DNA from: Myxococcota bacterium
GTDB taxonomy: Bacteria; Myxococcota; Polyangia; GCA-2747355; JAKLHH01
Reading direction: 5' to 3'
Length of the DNA stretch: 7,832 bases
Assembly (NCBI GenBank): GCA_022710245.1
Contig: JAKLHH010000321.1
Coordinates: 1-7,832, forward strand
Shown: positions 1 through 7,380 of the stretch, piece after piece
Layout of the letters: the number at the start of each line of letters is the position of its first letter
Numbering within the stretch: position 1 is the first letter of the stretch
Translations under genes and position numbers: made by a program
The notes under the pieces: model-generated
The model's database searches: none
What the model was told of the DNA's origin: nothing
The model's input: only the letters and a program-made list of their open reading frames with translations

Positions 1-14
1 GCTCGCCCGCGAGG

Positions 15-63
15 AATTCGCCCTTCATCGCGGAGCGTCCGCAGGACGCGAGCAGGGCGAATT
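15..63. repeat. Inverted repeat with nested hairpin downstream of the macroglobulin gene
   Basis: The arms aattcgccct (15-24) and agggcgaatt (54-63) are perfect 10-bp reverse complements. Inside them lies a second perfect stem, gcgtcc (35-40) and ggacgc (44-49), with a 3-nt loop. The structure lies about 105 bp past the stop codon of the minus-strand gene, so it could be part of its 3' end. No T-rich run follows the arms on either strand, so a classical intrinsic terminator is not supported. The left arm also reads as the start of a possible minus-strand frame leaving the window (ATG at 28), so the dyad may be partly coding. Confidence 0.6.
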
Positions 64-70
64 GAGGGGT

Positions 71-98
71 GGGGAGGGGCCCGCGAGCGGGGGTCCCC
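71..98 (-). terminator. GC-rich dyad, weak candidate terminator of the macroglobulin gene
   Basis: Outer arms GGGGA (71-75) and TCCCC (94-98) enclose an inner stem CCCG (80-83) and CGGG (88-91) around a CGAG loop. It lies about 70 bp after the stop codon of the minus-strand gene, a plausible place for transcription to end. No U-tract follows on the minus-strand transcript, so this would have to be a non-canonical or Rho-assisted site. Short GC dyads arise easily by chance in DNA this GC-rich. Confidence 0.2.
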
Positions 99-168
99 GC
101 GCGCCGCCGGGCGTCGCATCGCTCGAGGGTCACCGATCTAGACAATCGCGGACCTCGCCAGCGAGAGA

Positions 169-3100
169 TCACTTCGCCCCCGTCACCGTGAGCAGCCCCG
201 GCTTGCCGCGCGCGACCACGCGGCGATCGTAGAGCGAGGCGCCCTGCACCGGCGGCACGGTGAACTTGCCGACGTTGGTCGCCTTCAGCTTGTAGAAGTA
301 GAGCTTCGCCTCGGTGCCGGCGCTGCCGTAGAGGACCACGCGGTCCTCGCGCACGTCCCAGTACTCGGGGCCGAAGGTGGAGCCGGAGGCGGCGATGGGC
401 AGGCCGAGCGGCGCGCTCGGGGTCCGCGGGCGCGAGCGCCGCGAGGAGCTCGAGTCGCTGTCGCCCGAGGAGTCGCCGTCTCCCGACGAGTCGCCGTCCG
501 CCGAGTCGCCGTCTCCCGAGGAGCCGGAGTCGCCGTCCGAGGAGGACGAGTCGCCGTCCGAGGAGGAGTCGCCCTCGCCCGAGGAGTCGTCCGAGCCCGC
601 GGGCTGCACCACCACCTCGAAGCCCGCCGGCAGCAGGTCGACGATGGCCACGTTCGACTGCGCGCGGCCGAGCGCGCGGATCAGGAAGCGCACCTTCAGC
701 TCGTCGCCGACCTTCACCGTGGTGGTCGGCTTGCCGTCCTCGCCCAGGTACTCGCGGAAGACCTCGAGCCCGCGCGTCAGGCCCTGCTCGTCGGCCTTCA
801 GATCGAAGCCCTGCTGGCTGATCAGGTAGTAGCGCCCGAGCGCTCCCGGGTTGCGGAGCTCGAGCGCGCTCGCCTGCGCCGAGAAGGGGACGAGCGGCGC
901 CAGGGACTCGGGGAGCCTGAGCGGCTGCCAGGAGCCGCCGACGCGCTGCGCGACCAGCTCGCCGCCCGCCTTGCCCTCGCGCGCGAGGGCCGCGTAGGCC
1001 TCGAGCCCGAGGATGGAGAAGGCCGAGGAGAAGGTGTTGTAGGAGCCCGCCCCGATCGCCTCCACGATGGGGTCGAGGTCGGCGCGCTTCAAGCCCGCCG
1101 CGCGGTGCGGGAAGTGCTTCGCCATCAGGTAGAGGAGCTGCCCGTCCCGCGCCAGCGCGTCGTAGTAGCTCGCGTAGTCGGGCGCGACCTTGGCGCCGAG
1201 CTGCTGGCGCCGCATCAGGTCCTCGGCCACGTCGTTCTTCTTCAGCAGCTTGTAGGTCGCGGCGAGGTAGGCGCCGGCGAGGTCCTGCTGCCAGACGGCG
1301 GCGTGGTTGGCGGCGAGGTTGTTCTGCGCCGCGGTGGCGAAGCTGGTGGTGACCATCGCGCTCCGCGTGAGGACGTAGATCGCCATGGCGCGGACGCGCG
1401 CCTGCGGCAGGTCGTCGGGGGTGTTGCGGGCGAGCCGCTGCAGGTACTCGAGGCCCTTCTTCCAGAGCGGCTCGGGCACCGGGTAGCCGCGCTCGCGCGC
1501 CTCGCTCAGCACCAGCATGGCCCAGACGCCGCCGAGCGGCGAGACGTGCGGGTTCGCCGCCCAGACGCCGAAGCTGCCGTCGGCGTTCTGCCGCGACCAG
1601 ACGCGCTCCACGAAGCGCGCCACCGCGTCGTGCGCCTGCTGCGGCTTCCAGCCGAACTCGGCGCTCTTGCCGAGGACCACCGCCGGCACCGCCTGGCTGG
1701 AGAGCTGCTCGGTGCAGAGGTGCGGGAAGTCCTTGAGGAAGGCCGAGAGGCCGTGGGCGAGGGTGAGCGGGATGCCGGAGAGCCCGACGCGCAGCTGCTG
1801 GTGCTCCGGGTAGAGCCGCCGGGTGATGGGGATCTCCTTCTTCTGGCCCGGCTTCAGCCAGCCGGTCTCGAGGGTGGTGAGGAAGGGCGCCGCCGGCCGC
1901 ACGCTGAGGTCGACGGTGCGGCGGCTCTGCTTGCCGCCGAGGGCAGCGGTGAAGGTGAGCGCGGCGCTGCCGAGCCGCGGCTTCGCGCGCAGGCGGAAGG
2001 TCGCCGAGCGCTCGTGGCCGTCGTCGATGGCCAGGCTCTGCTGCTTGTCGCCGAGGATCTCGAGCTCGGGGCCGACGCTGAGGCTGACCGTGGTCTTGCC
2101 GCTCGTGCCCGAGCTGTTCGCCACCGTCACCGGCACCTCGAACTCGTCGCCCGGCGCGACCACGACGGGCGCGCTCGGGGTGAGGACGAAGTCGCCGCGG
2201 ATCAGCGCCTGCTTCGAGGTGCTCCCCACCGCGTCGGGCGCGGCGGCGACCGCCATCACCCTGAGCGTGCCGTTGAAGCTGTCGGGCGGCGTGTAGCTCA
2301 GCGTCTTCGCCGTCGGTCCGACGTCGATGATCCCCGACCAGAAGACGGCCGGCTTGTCGCGGCGCCGCTTGAACGGGTTCAGGTTGGCGCCGAGGAAGCC
2401 GCCCTCGCCGTCGCCGCCCGGCGCCAGGCCGAGCTGGCGCTGGCCCGGCAGCAGGAGGTCGAGGAGCTGCGCGGTGCGGACGCCGAGCGAGCGCTTCTTG
2501 AGGAAGTGCTCGAGCGGGTTCGGCGTCGTGTAGCCGGCGACGCGCAGGATCCCCTCGTCGACGGCGTAGACCACCGCGCGCGCCGGCTTGGAGGCCTTGA
2601 CGCGGATCGCGTAGGGCTGGCCCGGCTTGCCGAGCGGCGCGCTCTCCACGCCGAGCGTCACGGTGCGGCGGTCGCGGTCGACCGCGAAGGGGACGATGCC
2701 GTGGCTGAGCGAGCTGATCAGCACCTGGTCGGAGCGCGGCGAGCGCACCAGCGCCACCGAGAGGTAGCCGCCGATCTCGAGCTCCTTCGGCACCTCGATG
2801 GTCTGCACCGAGGCGGTCGTCTCGCTGGAGAACCACTTGTGCGCGTAGACGCGGTCGCGCTCGATGGTGATCAGGCCCGCGCCCGCGTAGGGCGCCTTGA
2901 TCTCCACCTGCAGCGTGCCGCCCGGCGTGACGGACTTCTTCGCCAGCACGAGCTGGAGCTCGCCGCTCTTCTCCATCGTGCGGGTGACGTTCGCCTGCCC
3001 CGCGACGGAGTACTCGATGCGCTGCCAGATCTCGCCGCGCGAGCCCTTGATGACGAGCGCGAAGTTGCCGGGCTTGGCCGTGTTCAAGGGCACCGCGGTC

Positions 3101-6100
3101 CCGCCCGCCGCGATCGAGAGCGGGCGCTGGGAGACCTCGACCTCCTTCAGCACCGACTGGTAGCGGTAGGTGCCGCTCTCCTGCTTGGTCAAGACCGAGA
3201 GGTAGCGCCGGTCGTAGAGCACCGCGGTCAGCCCGGAGAGCGCGGCCGCCTTGCCGTCGGGGCTGACCGCGATGAGCTGCACCGCGTGCTGCGAGCCGCG
3301 GTGGAGGTAGGAGGGGTCGGCGTCGGCCTTCCAGCCGACCAGGTACGGCAGCGGCGAGACGACCACGTGCGCCTCGTCGAGGACGCTGCGGCCGCCGCTC
3401 GCGCCCTCGAAGCCCTCCGCCTGCACCGAGAGCAGGTAGGTGGCCTTGTAGAGCCACTGCAGCTTGAGGTCGAAGGAGGCGCGGCCCTCGCCGTCGGTCT
3501 GGGCCTCGGGGAGCTTCTCCTCGTGCGGCTCGCGCGTCTGCAGCGGGTCGAAGAAGCGGTAGCCGGGGAAGGCCGGCAGCGGCGGCAGCCCGGGCTTGAG
3601 GCGCAGCATCACGCGGACCCGCGCGCCTTCGCGCGGCGTGCCGTAGAGGTTGGTGAGGAGCACCTGCGCCTTGAGGTCGCCCGGGTTGACCCAGCCGCCC
3701 TGCGTCTCCTTGTTCAGCGTCACCTTGAGCTTCATCGTGTCGGGGAGGAACTCGCGCACCTGCACGGTGGTCGAGCCGAGGAAGCTCTTCGGGCGACCGT
3801 CCTTGGCCGAGTAGACGCTCGCCGTGTACTTGCCGGTCGGCGAGGTCTCCTGGGTCTTGTAGCGGAGCTCGGCGAAGCCGGCGTCGTCGAGGGAGAGCGG
3901 CACGCGCTTGACCTCGAGGCCGCGCGGGTCGACGACGGTGGCGAGGAGCGGCAGGCCCTTGTACTGCTCGGCCCAGTCCTGCCGCCGCACGATGGCGGCC
4001 ACGTTGATCGGGTCGCCCGGGCGGTAGATGCCGCGGTCCGAGAAGACGAAGGCGCTGAGCTCGCTCCCCTGCTCGGACTCGGAGACCCCGCCGATGTCGA
4101 AGCGGGAGACCTCGAGGACGCGGTCGCGGTCCTCGAAGGGGAGGAAGGACCAGTCGCGGCCCGAGGTGATCTGGTAGACGATCGGCTCGCGCTCGCGCGA
4201 GAGCGAGGTGAGCGAGGGGAGCTTCGCGTCGCCCTGCGGGCCGGTCACCGCGCTGGCGACGGGCAGGCCGTTCTTGCCCAGCACCTCGATCTTCGCGCCG
4301 GCGACGGGCTTGCCGGTCTGGATCGACTGCACGAAGACGTGCTGGCTGCGGTCCACCGCGCGCTTGACGAAGACGCCGAGGTCGGTGACCAGGATCGCGC
4401 GCTGGTCCGAGGGCATGCTGGTCTTCTTCGTCTTCGGGTCCCAGGCCTCGGCGGTGACGAGGAAGAGGCCGCGGTGCCGCCCGGCCTCGGAGAGGTAGGG
4501 CGTCAGGTCGAGCGTCTCGTAGACCGGCTTGCCGGGGCGCGCCGAGACCGGGCGCGTCACCTCGTGGAAGTCGGCGAGGTTCTCCGGGCGCAGCGACTGG
4601 TAGAACCAGGGGCTGGAGAAGCGGCCGCTGCTCTGCGAGACGAAGTGGTGGAGCTGGCCGGGGAGCACGCGCGCGAGCTGGAAGCGGACGCCCGGCACGT
4701 CGCGCGCGAAGAGCGTCACCTGGTGGTCGCCCGAGAGCGAGAGGAGCGAGCCCGTGTGCAGGAACTTCACCTGGCGCGGGAAGCTCGGCGCGGTGACGAG
4801 CTCCTGGTGGGTGTCGCCGAGGACGTAGCCGCCGAAGGAGCGGACGCCCTCGCTGACGCGCACGTAGAGCGAGCGACCGCCCTCCTCGCGGTAGCGGAAG
4901 GCGTGGACGGTGTCGTGCTCCTTGGCGGAGGCGAGCTGCTCGAGGCGCAGCGGCTTCGAGCGCCTGAGCAGCTCCTCGGAGATCTCCTCGACGTTGCTCC
5001 AGCGGTAGGGTTCGGAGCCCTTGTGCTCCGGGTGCTGCTTCGGGAGCACCCAGACGCGGAGCGCCTTGCCGAGCTCCGGGCCGGTCACGCCGAGCGAGGA
5101 CTCGACGCTGAGGATCTGCTCCGGCTCCATCCGCTCGTTGTCGACGACGGTGGTGGAGACGTCGCTGATGCGGAAGAAGTTCTTGATCCCGGGGACCCGC
5201 ACCGACTCCTGCACCTTGCCCTCGAAGGGCGGGCCGCCGCGGGCGGCGCGGGCGCCGGGGGTGAGCGAGATGACGACCTGCGCGTCCTTCTGCGGGATGG
5301 CGATCGGCTCCGAGTGGACGAAGGCGCGGCCCTTCAGCTTGTCGTAGCTGACGGTGAAGGCGAGCTCGCGGGTCTTCTCCTCCTTGTCGCTCGGGGTGAA
5401 GGTGAGCTTGACGAACTTGCGGAAGGTCGCGTCGTCGACGGCGTGGCTGAAGGAGAAGGTGGCGACCACCTTCTTCAGGTCCGCCGCGACCGGGTCCTGG
5501 TAGAACTCGGAGGCGGCCAGGCGCACCTCGAAGGGCGGCGTCTTGAACTCGAGCTGGTAGGTGCTGAGCCGCACGTGCTTGGCGACCAGCCCCTCCTTCG
5601 CCAGGCGCACCTCGACGGCGGCGCCGACCGGCCAGTCGTGGCGCGGGATGAAGATGAGCTCCTTCTCCGAGCGCCAGTGCCAGCGGCCCGGGAGCGCGGG
5701 CTTGAGCGTCACGCCCTTCCTGATCTCCTTGTGCAGCACCGAGAGCGGCGCGGCCGGCTGCGCGAAGCGGAGCACCATCGGGTTGAAGACCGGGTCCTTG
5801 GTGAGCGCCGTCGGCTCCGGGGGCAGCGCGGTCACCTCGACGGTCTCGGGCTTCGGGCGGCTCTTCCAGTAGCGGTAGCCGTAGTAGCCGCCGACCAGGT
5901 TGACGAGCACGACGCCGGCGATGATCAGCGAGAGCTTCTTGTGCCCGCGCAGCCAGGAGCCGCCGCGGCCCGCGCCGCGGCCGATCGCGGCGGCCCAGGG
6001 CGGGGGCTCCCAGCGACCGAGGACGAGGTGGACGCCGCGGGCGAGGCGACCGCGCGGCCGGCTCGCTGCCGCGGCCTGCGCGGCGGGCTGCTCGGCGGGG

Positions 6101-6276
6101 CTGGGCTGCTCCGGGGTGGCCGGCGCGGTGGCCTGCTCAGCGGGCTTCGGCTGCTCCGAGGAGGGCTGCGCGGTGCTCTGCACGGCCGGCTGCTCGGCGG
6201 GCTTCGGCTGCTCCGAGGAGGGCTGCTCCGACGAGGGCTGCTCCGGGTTGGGCTTGTCCGACGTAGGCTTGTCCAT
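169..6276 (-). CDS. Bacterial alpha-2-macroglobulin family protein, membrane-anchored, intact thioester motif
   Basis: Predicted envelope protease trap. Bacterial alpha-2-macroglobulins (E. coli YfhM type) change shape when a protease cuts the bait region, then bind it covalently through a Cys-Gln thioester. Residues from ATG at 6276: Pro/Gln/Glu-rich tail 1-110; single hydrophobic segment 115-135 after basic residues; Ig-like beta region near 196-230; MG3-like segment from D632; A2M_N motif GIYRPGD at 749-755; bait-region domain about 1103-1230; A2M core around FWSG (1312-1315); thioester CTEQ with C1521 and Q1524 opening an alpha-toroid domain to about 1790; C-terminal domain interrupted by a Ser/Asp/Gly tract at 1895-1945. 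No lipobox is visible; the anchor seems to be the single transmembrane helix, with the body outside the cytoplasm. At about 2035 residues it exceeds YfhM (about 1650). ATG 6276 is preferred over TTG 6294 because GAGGGG and GGAG precede it. No pbpC, a common partner, lies in the window. Family assignment is firm; boundaries are approximate. Confidence 0.95.
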   Translation of the reverse strand: MDKPTSDKPNPEQPSSEQPSSEQPKPAEQPAVQSTAQPSSEQPKPAEQATAPATPEQPSPAEQPAAQAAAASRPRGRLARGVHLVLGRWEPPPWAAAIGRGAGRGGSWLRGHKKLSLIIAGVVLVNLVGGYYGYRYWKSRPKPETVEVTALPPEPTALTKDPVFNPMVLRFAQPAAPLSVLHKEIRKGVTLKPALPGRWHWRSEKELIFIPRHDWPVGAAVEVRLAKEGLVAKHVRLSTYQLEFKTPPFEVRLAASEFYQDPVAADLKKVVATFSFSHAVDDATFRKFVKLTFTPSDKEEKTRELAFTVSYDKLKGRAFVHSEPIAIPQKDAQVVISLTPGARAARGGPPFEGKVQESVRVPGIKNFFRISDVSTTVVDNERMEPEQILSVESSLGVTGPELGKALRVWVLPKQHPEHKGSEPYRWSNVEEISEELLRRSKPLRLEQLASAKEHDTVHAFRYREEGGRSLYVRVSEGVRSFGGYVLGDTHQELVTAPSFPRQVKFLHTGSLLSLSGDHQVTLFARDVPGVRFQLARVLPGQLHHFVSQSSGRFSSPWFYQSLRPENLADFHEVTRPVSARPGKPVYETLDLTPYLSEAGRHRGLFLVTAEAWDPKTKKTSMPSDQRAILVTDLGVFVKRAVDRSQHVFVQSIQTGKPVAGAKIEVLGKNGLPVASAVTGPQGDAKLPSLTSLSREREPIVYQITSGRDWSFLPFEDRDRVLEVSRFDIGGVSESEQGSELSAFVFSDRGIYRPGDPINVAAIVRRQDWAEQYKGLPLLATVVDPRGLEVKRVPLSLDDAGFAELRYKTQETSPTGKYTASVYSAKDGRPKSFLGSTTVQVREFLPDTMKLKVTLNKETQGGWVNPGDLKAQVLLTNLYGTPREGARVRVMLRLKPGLPPLPAFPGYRFFDPLQTREPHEEKLPEAQTDGEGRASFDLKLQWLYKATYLLSVQAEGFEGASGGRSVLDEAHVVVSPLPYLVGWKADADPSYLHRGSQHAVQLIAVSPDGKAAALSGLTAVLYDRRYLSVLTKQESGTYRYQSVLKEVEVSQRPLSIAAGGTAVPLNTAKPGNFALVIKGSRGEIWQRIEYSVAGQANVTRTMEKSGELQLVLAKKSVTPGGTLQVEIKAPYAGAGLITIERDRVYAHKWFSSETTASVQTIEVPKELEIGGYLSVALVRSPRSDQVLISSLSHGIVPFAVDRDRRTVTLGVESAPLGKPGQPYAIRVKASKPARAVVYAVDEGILRVAGYTTPNPLEHFLKKRSLGVRTAQLLDLLLPGQRQLGLAPGGDGEGGFLGANLNPFKRRRDKPAVFWSGIIDVGPTAKTLSYTPPDSFNGTLRVMAVAAAPDAVGSTSKQALIRGDFVLTPSAPVVVAPGDEFEVPVTVANSSGTSGKTTVSLSVGPELEILGDKQQSLAIDDGHERSATFRLRAKPRLGSAALTFTAALGGKQSRRTVDLSVRPAAPFLTTLETGWLKPGQKKEIPITRRLYPEHQQLRVGLSGIPLTLAHGLSAFLKDFPHLCTEQLSSQAVPAVVLGKSAEFGWKPQQAHDAVARFVERVWSRQNADGSFGVWAANPHVSPLGGVWAMLVLSEARERGYPVPEPLWKKGLEYLQRLARNTPDDLPQARVRAMAIYVLTRSAMVTTSFATAAQNNLAANHAAVWQQDLAGAYLAATYKLLKKNDVAEDLMRRQQLGAKVAPDYASYYDALARDGQLLYLMAKHFPHRAAGLKRADLDPIVEAIGAGSYNTFSSAFSILGLEAYAALAREGKAGGELVAQRVGGSWQPLRLPESLAPLVPFSAQASALELRNPGALGRYYLISQQGFDLKADEQGLTRGLEVFREYLGEDGKPTTTVKVGDELKVRFLIRALGRAQSNVAIVDLLPAGFEVVVQPAGSDDSSGEGDSSSDGDSSSSDGDSGSSGDGDSADGDSSGDGDSSGDSDSSSSRRSRPRTPSAPLGLPIAASGSTFGPEYWDVREDRVVLYGSAGTEAKLYFYKLKATNVGKFTVPPVQGASLYDRRVVARGKPGLLTVTGAK
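441..594 (-). repeat. Repetitive DNA encoding the Ser/Asp/Gly-rich tract of the macroglobulin
   Basis: This stretch encodes residues 1895-1945, built only from Ser, Asp and Gly with one Glu and one Ala, with recurring DGDS and SGDGDS units. The DNA is correspondingly repetitive, with gagtcgccgtc or close variants recurring on the plus strand. It lies in frame between the conserved strand DLLPAGFEVV and the downstream strands of the last domain, so it looks like a loop expansion and not a frameshift. Copy number is likely to vary between strains. Confidence 0.85.
6133..6226 (-). repeat. Direct repeat encoding the Pro/Gln/Glu-rich N-terminal tail
   Basis: Two 37-nt copies, 6133-6169 and 6190-6226, differ at one base (6139 versus 6196) and are offset by 57 nt, exactly 19 codons. 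They encode QPSSEQPKPAEQ twice in the tail of the macroglobulin. Shorter EQPSS and PAEQ copies surround them. The offset preserves frame, pointing to in-frame expansion of a low-complexity linker. Confidence 0.85.
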
Positions 6277-6279
6277 CGA

Positions 6280-6290
6280 CCCCTCGCTCC
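6280..6290 (-). promoter_or_regulatory. Ribosome binding site selecting ATG 6276
   Basis: On the minus strand GGAG (6290-6287) and GAGGGG (6285-6280) lie 10 and 3 nt upstream of the ATG at 6276. The alternative TTG start at 6294 lacks a purine-rich element, and its first codons overlap this site. This favours a protein beginning MDKPTSDK. Confidence 0.55.
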
Positions 6291-6300
6291 GCAAAAGGTT

Positions 6301-6454
6301 CGCGACCGACTGCTGCAGGTGACAGGCGATCTACGGTACGGAAAGCAGCGCGGCCGGACAATCGCAATCTTGCGCTCGGGTGGGCTTGCACCCTTGTCCC
6401 ATCCGGGCTGATGCTCCAGGTCGGCGGCGCCGCGCAGGTCGGGCCGCGACCGAC
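6301..6454. repeat. Pair of 10-bp direct repeats in the divergent spacer
   Basis: CGCGACCGAC occurs at 6301-6310 and again at 6445-6454. One copy is about 25 nt upstream of the macroglobulin ATG, the other about 15 nt upstream of the ImpE-like GTG. The placement could suit a shared regulator, but a chance match cannot be excluded in GC-rich DNA. Confidence 0.3.
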
Positions 6455-6458
6455 ACGT

Positions 6459-6464
6459 GGAGGG
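6459..6464 (+). promoter_or_regulatory. Shine-Dalgarno site selecting GTG 6469
   Basis: GGAGGG lies 4 nt upstream of GTG at 6469. An earlier in-frame GTG at 6457 would overlap this element and has no purine-rich site of its own. The ATG at 6467 is out of frame with the gene. The start is therefore placed at 6469. Confidence 0.65.
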
Positions 6465-6468
6465 TGAT

Positions 6469-7335
6469 GTGAGCTTCCAGGAGGCGATGGAGGCCGGCGA
6501 GCTGGCCGAGGCGCTGCGCTTCAGCGAGGCGGAGCACGCGGCCGCGCCAGGGCCGGGTACGCTCTTCGTGCTCTTCGAGCTGCGCGCGATGCTCGAGGAC
6601 TTCGCGGGCGCGCGGGCGGCGCTCGCCGAGCTGCAGCGGCTGGCGCCCGAGGCCGCCGGCGGTCTGCGCGAGATGGAGGCGTGCGTCGCGGCGAGCGAGG
6701 AGTGCGCGCTCAGGCGCACGGACGCGGCGCGCGCGGGACGGCGCGCCGGGCTCGGCCCACCCCCGCCTGCGGTCCTGGCCGCGGTGCAGGCCGCGGTCGC
6801 CTTCGCGGGCGGCGACGCGGCGGCGGCGCGGCGCGCCCTCGACGAGGGGAAGGCGCACGCGACGCCCACGCCCGGGCTGCTGACCACCACCGGCGGCGCC
6901 CAGCTCCGCTTCAGTGACCTGGTCGACGCGGACGACCTCACCGGGGCGAGCCTGCCCCTCGTCGGTGGGCCCGCCGTCCTCGACGCGGCCTTCGCGCAGG
7001 TCCGCCGCCTGCGGGTCGTCCAGGCGGAGGGCTACCAGAACCAGCTCTGGCTGCCGGTCGAGCTGGAGACGCAGGACGGCCGACAGCTCGCCGCGCGGCT
7101 GCCCGCGCTCTACCCCGGCTCGGGCCGCCACGAGGAGCCGCTGGTGCGGATCGGGCGGATGACCCTCTGGAGCCACCTCGAGGGCGTGGCGGTCGCCTAC
7201 GGCCAGCGCGACCTCAAGCTGATCAGCGCCGACGGCGGCTGCCGCATGATCGGCATCTGGCAGGTCGCGGAGCTCGAGCTCGACGCCACCGCCAGCCCCG
7301 CCCGCAAGGGGTTCTTCGGTCGGCTCTTCAGCTAG
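6469..7335 (+). CDS. ImpE/TagJ-family protein (type VI secretion accessory-like)
   Basis: A 288-residue protein starting at GTG 6469, near the usual length of the ImpE/TagJ family (about 270). Residues 5-60 form TPR-like helical pairs, with AGELAEAL and LFELRAMLEDFAGARAAL matching the family pattern of a first repeat followed by a conserved LFELL/GDW helix. A variable Ala/Arg-rich helical region covers about 65-130. The C-terminal half carries the family signature: FSDLVDADDLTG (148-159), LPLVGG, then LPALYPGSG (211-219), RIGRMTLW (227-234) and YGQRDL (244-249). No signal peptide or membrane segment is visible, so it should be cytoplasmic. Known members (P. aeruginosa HsiE1/TagJ) bind the sheath protein TssB and the ClpV unfoldase. 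No tss gene is in this window, so a type VI role is inferred from family only. The protein ends in GFFGRLFS after a short linker. An alternative start at GTG 6457 would add four residues. Confidence 0.82.
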   Translation: MSFQEAMEAGELAEALRFSEAEHAAAPGPGTLFVLFELRAMLEDFAGARAALAELQRLAPEAAGGLREMEACVAASEECALRRTDAARAGRRAGLGPPPPAVLAAVQAAVAFAGGDAAAARRALDEGKAHATPTPGLLTTTGGAQLRFSDLVDADDLTGASLPLVGGPAVLDAAFAQVRRLRVVQAEGYQNQLWLPVELETQDGRQLAARLPALYPGSGRHEEPLVRIGRMTLWSHLEGVAVAYGQRDLKLISADGGCRMIGIWQVAELELDATASPARKGFFGRLFS

Positions 7336-7337
7336 AT

Positions 7338-7354
7338 ACCACCGAGGAGCGCCA
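7338..7354 (+). repeat. Conserved left flank of repeat element, copy 1
   Basis: accaccgaggagcgcca here is identical over 17 nt to 7715-7731. In both copies 26 to 28 nt of diverged sequence follow before the 18-bp array begins, so flank and array behave as one element. Confidence 0.8.
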
Positions 7355-7380
7355 GCCCGCAGGCCGGTGCGCATCCGAGC

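Larger units (their letters stand above)
6277..6468. promoter_or_regulatory. Divergent intergenic region between the macroglobulin and ImpE-like genes
   Basis: This 192-bp spacer separates two divergently transcribed genes and should hold both promoters. I see no convincing -10/-35 or sigma-54 pair. The best minus-strand candidate is TTGTCC (6356-6361) with TACCGT (6333-6338) at 17-bp spacing, which matches the consensus only weakly. Other visible structure: short dyads GGGTG/CACCC (6378-6382/6389-6393) and GGTCG/CGACC (6437-6441/6447-6451), and a 10-bp direct repeat near each start codon. The region is less GC-rich around 6291-6300 and 6356-6371 than the genes. Confidence 0.5.

Noticed and set aside
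1..28. Start of a minus-strand gene leaving the window (ATG at 28, MKGEFLAGE)
   Set aside because: Only nine codons are visible, no Shine-Dalgarno sequence precedes the ATG, and the stretch is part of an inverted repeat.
6277..6294. TTG at 6294 as start of the macroglobulin
   Set aside because: No ribosome binding site lies before it, while GAGGGG and GGAG sit correctly in front of ATG 6276.
1105..6411. A plus-strand open frame of about 1768 codons opposite the macroglobulin gene
   Set aside because: It is Arg/Glu/Val/Ala-rich with no recognisable domain. It stays open because the sense gene avoids TTA, CTA and TCA codons at this GC content. The minus strand has clear A2M domains, so this is an antisense shadow.
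6370..6414. Sigma-70 or sigma-54 promoter for the ImpE-like gene
   Set aside because: TTGCGC and TTGCAC have no acceptable -10 partner at 16-18 bp. TGGGC and TTG elements do not fit -24/-12 spacing.
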